DNA of 64,000 nt from Sthenelais limicola (taxonomy: Eukaryota > Annelida > Polychaeta > Phyllodocida > Sigalionidae): contig OW804096.1 in NCBI GenBank assembly GCA_942159475.1, positions 124,982,941 through 125,046,940 of the forward strand. The letters are read 5' to 3'. A program made the position numbers and the translations under genes. The notes under the pieces are model-generated. The model had not been told where the DNA came from. It made no database searches and saw nothing but the letters and a program-made list of their open reading frames with translations. Positions 54,707-64,000 of the stretch are shown here, piece by piece (the first letter of the stretch is position 1; the number at the start of each line of letters is the position of its first letter).

Positions 54707-57700
54707 GTAGATAGATATATAGATATATAGACAGATAGATGGATATATACAGTGCCCGTGATATTGAGAATATAAATACTTTTGCTATAGGTATTAATTT
54801 TTTCTTCACTTCCATAGGAACCATTGCTCACTCTATCAACCAATCAGATTCAATCCTTGGATCTAAAGGTTTGAACATAAACAGCGGTCACATGTGTGTT
54901 ATCTGCCCACGAGAGAAGGATACATTAATTATTGTTACTTCCACAGGAAATTTTAAAGTTTGAATTATAATGTTTGGGTGCAAATGAATATCTGCATGTT
55001 CGCAAAACACCTCCCCTATATCATTTATTATTCATGTTATCTCAATTATTCTTTTATCACCATGATCGTTATACCTATCGAACTTGATTCTTCTCTCTCC
55101 TTCCACCAGGTTGTATCAACTACACCAACTCATAGCAAAGTTGCTTGTAATACCGGGACGGTCCCAGTGGGAGGGGGGTTGGGGTGGAGGGGGGTACTTT
55201 TAGCCCCAGAATAAAAGCAATAATTTTAATGGTATATACGATAACGGTAATAATTAAGTAATATATTCAACATTATTATAAGATATCATTAATCGTAATC
55301 AAACACTAATTTAATGTTTATGACCTTATGGAATACTATTATGGAGTTTGAACTCGCATGCCCTGCTCTTAATTAATCTTGTTCTAGGGCTAGGCCTATG
55401 TTACAACACGTAAATTTATGGCAATGTGAAATTTATGTATCTATACCAACTGCCAGCTGTTCTTAGAGCAGAGTTGCTATCAGCCTGATACGGTTTACGG
55501 TCTAAGAGTTTATCTGAGGACAGTTAGAGTTACTTATTAAGGGCTTCACGAGCTGGTGTTGTCTGCGCTGATGGTCAAAGAAGCGAGTAAACACGTAAAA
55601 AGAAACTGCCCGAGTTCTATGCCCATTGGCGTATGAATGATATAGGTTAGGAATAATATTATCATGTTCTCTTCCAGATCGGAGATTTCCGAACAGAACT
55701 GCACATAGTAATATGTCAGCTGCCTGGTATAATACATAATAGTCAGCTCGGTATTAGCATGAGCGAAACGTTCCAGTTGGTGATACAATATTCGACGCAA
55801 ATTATCATGGGTGTATGCATGCACATTTTGGAAAAATACATGTATAGCTTTATTAGTGGTCACAGGGCCAGACGTTTTCCTACTTCAGTATTCTTTGTAG
55901 GCGTGTTCAATTGATGAGAACTATATATATGTTATCTTGTGGAATAGATGACCAGACATTATAGTTGCAGCTGTGAAAACGGAAGGTAATCTGACTTTTT
56001 TTTCGCATCCTTGTGCTCCTTCTCATAGATTCCCTGCTCTTCTCAATTCAATTCTCAATTCGACGGAGCCCGAGCACTCCATTTATTTTCTGCGCTGTAA
56101 GATGTTGTAGAATGAATCTAAATAAAGGTATACATATCTCAAACTTGACAAACTTATATCTATTTTGATTGTTTTCTTTTTTTTAAAGTGCAAAAACAAA
56201 TGTAAAAGAAAATAGGTTAAAAATATAAAGTTATAATTATTAATACAAATCTTGAGTGGAAGCAAGAGATTAAGCTAACGCTTGTCCAAATCTTGTTTCT
56301 CTTGTAGATTCCCTGTTCCTGTGATGTAATATGAGCTGAAAGTAGAATGACAATAATCATATATTATATTGAAGGTTATGATGTGGAGAAATGAAAGCTA
56401 TAGAATTCCCATTAGTAAGTTATAAACCTTTTGAGGAAGGTGCTCCCATCCTCCAAACAAAACGAAAAATGGTCTCAACGAAAGAGTTTCTTATTAGAAA
56501 TAGTCATTAAGTTAATCCACTCACAGGTATCCCACCCTGTTAGTATTTTTTCTAGACGAAATTACCTCATCAGCAGTCTAGGCTCAAAGTTGCGAGAGTA
56601 CCTCCAAACTGATAAAAAGCCTCTCGCTCCAAACCGCAAAATGCCATTATAATCCCTTTGGGACACAGGTCTACGCCGGGCCAGGAAAGTATAGAGCAAT
56701 AGACGTCCAATCACTGACTTGCTCTTCTTATCTGATCTGAGAGCCTCTGAGCCTAGACTGTTAGTATATTCAAAGTCATTCTTGCCTGATTGACAAGTCT
56801 GACAATAATAATAATACTTATAAATTCTTTTAAATAAATGGTATTTGTGTCTATAAAAAAAATCTTTATTTATTTAATCTGTGAAGTTTACTAACCTCTT
56901 CATCCGGATCGGGTGCATCAGGATAGATATGGACCAGTGACAGAAATGTACCACCTCTCAGAAAAGCATCATTCCTAATATTGCCAACAAGATAATATGG
57001 AAATTCATTACATATATAGGCGTTTAATGTTATTAATACCACAACAGGTGTTTCAACCAAAATACACCCTACTGCTGTCTCAAGACACTGATTCAGAGAC
57101 CGTTTCTAATATCGACATAAGATTTGTACAGGGACAATTTGCTGTAGCGCCCCCGTAGATATATTTAAATTATGTGATTCCCTTCCTAGAAATGAAAAAC
57201 AGAATGAAAAGGAAGTCCTAGAGAATGAAATAAAAAATAAACCATACTCACGGACAGAACTATAGAACGTATATAGGCCTCCGCAGGAAAACTATACCTC
57301 TGATCTTGATGAGTCCTTTATCTGAATACACCCTTGTGGAGTCAAGCTACTCAGATAGTTTGTTTTGGTAGCATGCATGCACATGAGCATTGATCAGACT
57401 CAAAGCGCATCTATGTATGAAGCACTGACCACTGTCTGCCTGGGGCAGAACAAGGATCACATGGACCACTTTAACCTCTGATCTTGAGATCTCTATGCGA
57501 GGATGGCCAAGGATTAGTTGTAACCATATCCTTGGCAGGGATTTGAAGATGTATTATGGCCCTCCGGACTAGGCCCTCTTAGCCCAAGGGCTTGTTGGCC
57601 CATGGCAAATCTTTTACCCGAATGCCCTAGGAACTGACTTGAGCGACATGGTCAGAAGGAGGAGGGACTTGGCGCGGAAATTGAGTTTGGCATAAATAGA

Positions 57701-59515
57701 GATACCTAGATAAATCCAACACATGTATTATGGCAAGTTTCTTTTAACATTTTAACCATGCAAAACGGCACAGTATACTTTATATATAAAACGATGTAAA
57801 ATTTTTGTAACTAAAAGTGCGTTTATAACTACGTAAAATAGTGTTTTATTGCCCACTTGAAAATTATACAAAAGTTAAAACATCAAATAAGAAAAACATT
57901 ACGGTATACAAAATGATAGGTTCCAATGCCAAGCTACAATTGACAAGCTCCTGCAGGTATACTAGACTTGACGTTACTTGGACATCACATATTTGGCTTG
58001 CGAACCCATCAACATGATAAAATGATAAAGATAGATGACTCAAAGTACTTCAGCAAAAGTAAACATATTAGTTTGTGTCTGGAATGCTATAGTATTTCAC
58101 ACTGTTCAATCGAAAGAACAAGATTAGAAGAATCGGATTATTTATTTAACAGCGATGCATTGTCGATTTCGATAGAGACACACATCAATCTTCTTCTCAT
58201 TAGACATAAATCATGTCGTTTTTTTCTACATCACAATGTAAACGAGTTGCCATCTTTTCTTCAACACCTTCTGAACTTGGTTTGGCATCATCAACTTGGG
58301 CAGCCAAAGGTCAGAATTGTTCTCCTTTCATTTTTGGGTTTGTTTGGCCAAGAAGTATAGCGACATATACTTACAATCATTGCTTGCATATAAATGATGT
58401 AACGGAGAAGCGCTTCTACAAGCAGTTGAGACAATGGGTAATAATCTCGAGAAGCGTGGGTTGAAGCCCCCAGGAAAAGTATGGGGCTAGTTCATAGCAA
58501 GCTATTTTTACAGGAATTAATATTTATGTCACTGGGTGAAACTTGCCAGCAATCTAAACTATGATCCTCTATCGTAACAAATAACAAAATATAAAAATAT
58601 TCTTAGGAAATTGTTTTCAATGAAGTAACAAATTCTGTATAAATATTTTTCATAAAAAATAGTGTTATTGGTAGGGTTACCTTGTCCACATCAATTTATA
58701 AAATGTATGATTAAAAAGTGAGCATAATTCGCGCATTCACAGTCCCTTCCTCAAGTATTGAACCCCTTTATAAACGACCTGTATCGATAGCTTTTGTAAT
58801 GATTTAATTCACTAACTATAGCTAGTAAAAATTTCGAAATTAAATCTTAAATAATCTATCAAATGCACGTTGAACAAAAGGCATCCAGGTACCAGACATT
58901 TGGCTGATGTGTGAGAGTACGCGGAAATGACAGTTAAAAATACTTTATTTCTATCCACTCACGGATTTAAGTAGCCCTGTGAACATCATGTGGACATTGC
59001 CAACCTTTCCAGACTGGATGGCATAGTTGGAAAGCTCTCAAGCAACATCTATCATTTAATTGAATCGCGATTGTTATTCCCATAAAAGCTCATAAAGAGG
59101 TAAATGACTTGTTTGTTAGTGATTGAATCATGGAATTTATTGAGTAAAATAGTATCGATGCAATCCGAGCTGAAAATCTTCTCAAATGGGTATTTTTTTC
59201 CACATTAGCTCACATTGTCTTAAGGGGTCATGAAAGAAGTATCTATTTATTGCAAATGTAAGCAATCGCGAAATAAAAAGCTGAGATATATTGCATCTTC
59301 ATGATAATAACAAAAAGTTATTGTTTTCATTTTTTCCCTAGCTCTCCAACAAACGCCCCCTAATCATAGACCCCGTGTCAAAGGGTGATTCTATATTTGG
59401 AACAAAACAATACCTTCCTCGAAATGCAATGAGTCACGAGGCGTGTGGACCTACCTGGACGCTGGGTCCCCGTGTTCCTGTCTTGGACGTTTGTCAACCT
59501 CTCGCCACCCATGAT
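53895..59515. other. gene-poor interval
   Basis: Apart from the microsatellite, no gene could be supported. A + strand open stretch at about 57968-58464 has two overlapping frames of 83-130 codons without recognisable domain or splice evidence. Sequence around 57430-57720 is locally less AT-rich but also unrecognised. Confidence 0.45.
54612..54745. repeat. GATA/GACA microsatellite
   Basis: Long run of (GATA)n with an interior (GACA)n block at about 54648-54668, flanked by imperfect TATAGATATATAG. The - strand ORFs rich in Tyr-Leu-Ser-Ile here are translations of this repeat. Confidence 0.95.
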
Positions 59516-59516
59516 T

Positions 59517-59530
59517 GGGTATATAAGCAG
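59517..59530 (+). promoter_or_regulatory. TATA box of the methionine-rich secreted gene
   Basis: GGGTATATAAGCAGCC stands about 130 bp before the start codon at 59655. A transcription start near 59548-59555 would give a 5' UTR of about 100 nt without an intron. Strong TATA consensus, as is common for highly expressed, tissue-restricted secreted genes. Confidence 0.65.
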
Positions 59531-59654
59531 CCTCTCTCTCATAGCATTTCATCCACCGATCCGGAGTCGAAAGCATCTCAACAGCAGCAGGACAGGATAG
59601 TATAATACTTAACAGGATATATACGCTTTAGCATCTTTTCCAGTGACCGTCATC

Positions 59655-61520
59655 ATGCTTTCGGGAGCACTTTTCGTTATCTTGCTTGTGCATACAAGCC
59701 AAGCAAAGCCTTATTGGTACTTAAGGTACAACACTTATGAAACAGGTAAGATTTATTTTGATACTAACATCAGCGTTGTACTATGGTAGACTCTTTTGTG
59801 ATTATAATTTGAAGATGATGTGACCAATTCAAGAAAATAACTCACTTGTGATACCGGTATAAAAAAAATATGAATAACAAATATTCATCAAAATTATTTT
59901 ATTCACCGTCATCATTATTGTGAATAAATATTACACAGGTTGCCTAAACACTTGATTGCATTTCACCCAAAAAATATTACAAAACATGCATGTGATCGGT
60001 TGAAATAATAGAACTTTGCTGTGGATAACATTAAGTATACCCGGTTTTAGATTGTCGTGTGTCTTTTCATTAAATTATAATAATTGTATTTCACTATTGC
60101 CAGAAAAGGGAGGTCAGGTGTAAATTAAAAGTTTGAAGTCTTCCCTTTGGGTATGCATGATTATTACTTTTCAAATTATTCAATGCATCGATTATTTTTT
60201 CTCTCTAAGGTATGATGAAGCCACAAGGGAATGGTGGCATGATGAGGCAGCCTGCTGAGATGATGACCTCTAACGGTGGAGATTCAAACCAGATGATGGA
60301 AATGGCCCCACCAATGATGCCAAATGGAGGAATGTCCCAAATGATGCTCGAGAGGGACTCTTCCACGATGGACAAGGAAAGTATGATGATGCCTCATCAG
60401 GAAGAGATGATGCCAAAGCAGGAAGCACCTATGAGTATGCCCGGACCTATGCCCACAATGGTTCAAATGGAGACCAAATCTATGGGATCAGACAGCCAAT
60501 CACAGAGTGGCCGACATAACTACATTCTATTTTATCTTGTACCCGCTAAAAACCAACAACGCCAGCAGAATGGCCAAGAGGCAACAATGATGTATTTGCC
60601 AAAGCAACAAGTTGAGATGATGTCTGGAATGAACGGTCAGACGATGTCCGGAATGAACGGTCAGATGATGATGAATGGACATAGTGAAGAAAGCAATGCT
60701 GATGTTATGTCTCCGATGAATGGTGGGGTAAATGAGGTGCCCACTGATGCTAGTATGACCGTTAGCAAGACAGACATAGACAACATGATGATGAGCTATG
60801 GAAATGGCCAAGCAATGAATGGAATGACCATGGGTAATGGTAACAATGGAAATGGCCACGCAATGAATGGAATGACCATGGGTAATGGTGACAGTGGGAT
60901 GGCAGCAGCAATGAATGGAATGACCATGGGTAATGGTGACAATGGGATGGCTGCAGCAATGAATGGCGACCAATCCATGGACAGCGACTCCTCTAACGGA
61001 TATCAAGATGCCCATTCATATTTCCAGATGCATCTTGAGAAGTATCACCCCAGACCAGCTCCAAGTAAGTTTATTTAGTTATGGTAACTCATTATATTAT
61101 ACAATACGGTATAGGAAAAGATAATTATATGGCATTTTAAAGCTTTTTAATTAATAAACCAAATATATTCATAATAGTTCAGAGACGAGGATCTTCTCCC
61201 ATATCGCTGCCTCCATATTACCTCTAAACATGCAGTAGTATGAAGTACAAAAATGGATTCTATATTAAATTTCGTATGACTATATTATATATATATGCGT
61301 TCCTGCTTTAGCTTGCTCTGCAATGGGACAATACCTTCGAGATCCCGAAGACAAGTGCCAATTCTTGTGGTGCGTAAACATCAGTGCATCTGAAGACGGA
61401 CAACAGGCATCCATAGAACCATCTAAGTTCAGATGTCCAAAAGGTACAGCTGTGTCCGAAGATTTCTCTGACAATGACGGCCAAGAATCCCCTTGCAGTA
61501 TTTTCGACGAGTCCTGCTAA
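59655..61520 (+). CDS. methionine-rich secreted protein with C-terminal six-cysteine domain
   Basis: Three exons, both introns in phase 1: 59655-59745, 60210-61064, 61312-61520; 384 residues. Exon 1 gives a signal peptide (MLSGALFVILLVHTSQA) and KPYWYLRYNTYETG. Exon 2 (285 codons) is Met/Gly/Asn/Gln/Ser-rich, with MM pairs throughout and an imperfect tandem of NGMTMGNG units near 60815-60965; it has no cysteine. Exon 3 encodes six cysteines spaced C-x13-C-x4-C-x20-C-x19-C-x6-C, beginning CSAMGQYLRDPEDKC, homologous to the end of the 38112-40307 protein and CBM14-like. Poly(A) signal AATAAA at 61573-61578 and TATA box near 59520. Probably an extracellular matrix protein, perhaps chitin-associated; the methionine-rich part has no function known to me. 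Confidence 0.88.
60800..60970 (+). repeat. in-frame tandem repeat in the Met-rich exon
   Basis: Three to four copies of a 48-60 bp unit containing GCAATGAATGGAATGACCAT and GGGTAATGGTGAC, encoding AMNGMTMGNG with GNNGNGH or DSGMAAA spacers. The nucleotide identity between units is high, so repeat number may vary between alleles. Confidence 0.85.
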
Positions 61521-61578
61521 TAGACGCAATAGTTCTATGTCATTACCAACATCTTCACATCTTTTCAATAACAATAAA

Positions 61579-64000
61579 CATCATTTCCCATTACCTTTGC
61601 CATTATGTTTTCCTTTGTATTTTACATAATATTATTATTCCGTAGCACCATCCCATTTTTAGCCTAAACGATTGCGATTCGAGACCAACCCGTTCCGGAA
61701 CACCTTTTTTTGTTTCCTTCTAAACACCTTTAAGTATATTTGACATAGTCATGATTAATCGAACGGTCCAACGCGAAGTGGTAGAAAACAAATGAGGGGA
61801 TGCAGTTCATATGTCATTCAGGGAAATAATAGTGTAGGACTGGAATATGTCCAAACGCATCTATCAGAGTTCACCAAGATTCATTATTAGTTTAGATACG
61901 GAGGTTACATTCAAGGAATATGTTGTCATACCCTGTTTGTGACACATGGGGAGTACATGATAGCCATTAACATTGTGTCATAGCAATATGCCGTTCATTA
62001 TGCATTGAGTGGCAGACCACACTCTGGTACAAATTGTTCCTGAAACTAGTGAAAGTTGCTTCCTAAAAAGAATCAACTGAAAAAAGCCTTTGACGTAGCT
62101 GCTCTCCAACATGGGTAAGTCTGTTGCTGAGTTTCAACTTTGTTATTTAGTATTCTGGAAGTTTGATAAAACATACCACTTCCTCGACTGTTACCTTTAG
62201 GCCTTTGGCAGACGCTTTCGTCCGGCGATTATTTTATTTGGCAACTCGCAGCTCATGTAGCCCACGGCCTGTATGAGCCTGGGGGCAATTTGTCCTGATG
62301 TCATTGTCATTGGATGACCCCAGGTTATTAGTACGGAGGCACATTTACAAAGGACATTGCCCGGCGCATGGACATTGGTCAGGTGTCGCCCTGCTAGCTC
62401 CTGCTCTTGTCATTGCGTTCGCTCCAGTTTTCACATTTCCTAGAGGCCATACACGCTTTCACGAGCTCCATCGCGTTAGGTATAATTAGCAAGGTGAGAA
62501 AGTTGACAGATATATTGTTGATGGAACAGCCTAGAGCATTAAGAAGTGCACACTTCATTTACATAATCGGTAAAGATGACCGGAACAAAGAGCAAAGGCA
62601 GTACTTTCCTATTATCCTTGGAATGTAAATTTAGAATATGTAGGCATTATCTTGAGACACCCCTCGATTGTAGCCATTATCTTAAAACACCCACCCACCC
62701 ACCCACCCTCTATATTATATCATACATGTTTTGTATTATATTGTATTATAGAGCATACCTTAGCAAGAAATAAGTCGGAATTTTCTTTTAAAGTTTGATG
62801 CACAGAATAATTCATCTATACGGAATTATTTTGATAAAGTGAATACGATTAATATGTGTTCATAACAAGACTCTTCTTGCAATTATCCAGTTAAGTATAT
62901 AGCCTCAATGATTTTTGCAACACTTCAGTTTTTCAACAGATCGCTGGTGTATCGAGGCACGTGGCTAGTGTCGGTTAGTTGTACCACTTTAACCTGGCTT
63001 AATGCCACCCAAGTTGGTATTTACTGCATTTTGTTGCTCTAAAGCAAGTGTGTATATGCATCAAGCTTAAATAGAAACAAAGATAAATAGGCATGACTTA
63101 TACACTTCAGAAATGCATCTATTTTCACCACAGGTATGTAAGGCAATTATACATGTATTCTCATCAAATGCGAATTATGTAAAACAGATTTAATTAAAAA
63201 GAACTATTGGGCCATGAGATTTTTCTGCCGCTTTGATTTGTCATGGTAATTAATGTCCTGTTATGTACACATTTACATTCATTCTTAACACAAAATAATC
63301 CCATGACTTGGGAGTGTCCTGGTTCTGATGCACTTTGGTATAGAATATGTCAAAAAGCTGATGATTGACTGGAGTATTTTAGGTGATGCTCTGACACAAC
63401 AGGTGGTTCTTACTGGGAGTACGGAGACACAAATAGTGCGCCATGTAGTCCTCTCAGGCTATTTACAAGTGCAGGTCCATAACCCCAAGTTTCTCATGGT
63501 ACAGTATACGATGTCACTTCGAATAAAACAACTTTTTAGACAGCTATCACTGTATCTATTAACCCTAACATGACCATGTAATTGTCTTAAGACCTTGGGA
63601 TTTCCATTTAATATTTAAGTAGATATATTTATAGGAGCTGAATTTATTTTTAGAATGTAATAATTATATACATGTAGCTTTCGTGTCCGGTTAGTATGAA
63701 AAATGATGAGAGTGTATCTAGTTCTATACTAAGTATCATTTATTTGTCATTGCTCAACCTCTCAAGAAATATCTTTTTACAAAAGCCTTTCATACATAAA
63801 TCTTTACATTGGCGACATATACAGCTGTCATCGATTTGAAATCAGATTGAGGTCATTGGAGAGAAAACAAGCAGATACATGTTCTATCAGAAGAACATAT
63901 AATCAGCAAGTATATTGGATCGTGAATTGGTTGGACAGCTTTCATACACATTGGTACAATGAAGAGAATTCTTCTTATTTTAATGGATTCACTCCGTAGG
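61579..64000. other. right flank, no supported gene
   Basis: AT-rich. Contains a (CCCA)n stretch at about 62689-62707. No exon could be supported; an ATG at 63959 (MKRILLILMDSLRR up to the window edge) resembles a signal-peptide start but cannot be judged. Confidence 0.45.

Noticed and set aside
54417..54843. Two - strand ORFs of 78-135 codons rich in Tyr, Ser, Ile and Leu
   Set aside because: They are translations of the GATA microsatellite and have no other coding evidence.
57968..58464. Two overlapping + strand ORFs (130 and 83 codons) as a gene or transposase relic
   Set aside because: No recognisable domain, no clear splice sites, and both frames are equally open, as expected by chance in this composition. 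A protein profile search would decide.
60527..61015. - strand ORF of 162 codons with repeated His/Ile motifs
   Set aside because: Antisense shadow of the Met-rich exon; the repeats mirror the sense-strand tandem.
63959..64000. Possible signal-peptide exon at the right edge
   Set aside because: Only 14 codons are visible before the window ends; hydrophobic N-termini of this length occur by chance.

Overview
This is a stretch of an animal nuclear genome: AT-rich, with multi-exon genes bounded by GT/AG introns mostly of 100-700 bp, conserved metazoan orthologues, polyadenylation signals and interspersed DNA-transposon debris. The chitin-binding and low-complexity secreted proteins suggest a marine invertebrate, most likely a lophotrochozoan such as a mollusc or brachiopod. 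That taxonomic guess is inference; nothing in the window settles it. All exon joins were read by eye from homology, reading phase and splice consensus.

Left part (1-32 kb), conserved housekeeping genes. The 3' part of POLK (+, DNA polymerase kappa) enters from the left edge and ends tail-to-tail with ZZZ3 (-, ATAC-complex ZZ/SANT protein). Then come EHHADH (-, peroxisomal bifunctional enzyme, ending in an SKL peroxisome signal) and, divergently, FBXL4 (+, mitochondrial F-box/LRR protein). One EHHADH intron carries a 1.6-kb foldback element inserted a few bases from a 3' splice site.

Right part (33-62 kb), an accessory landscape. It holds a short secreted VPS62-like protein (+), an acidic secreted protein with a C-terminal six-cysteine domain (+), an intronless MECR-like enoyl reductase (-) followed by a decayed partial copy, a 4.6-kb DNA transposon carrying a spliced 805-codon DUF7869-like gene, a small secreted protein with two peritrophin-A (CBM14) domains (-), and a methionine-rich secreted protein (+). 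The last protein has the same three-exon plan and six-cysteine end as the acidic protein. The transposon sits inside the first copy of a 665-bp tandem duplication, and the second copy preserves the empty target site. That fixes the element's ends and its 4-bp target duplication.

The six-cysteine and CBM14 proteins plausibly act together in a chitin-containing extracellular matrix or shell/cuticle; this is inferred from domain type only. The most notable observations are the transposon with its built-in empty site, the pair of secreted genes with a constant end and unrelated middles, and the foldback insertion at a splice acceptor.
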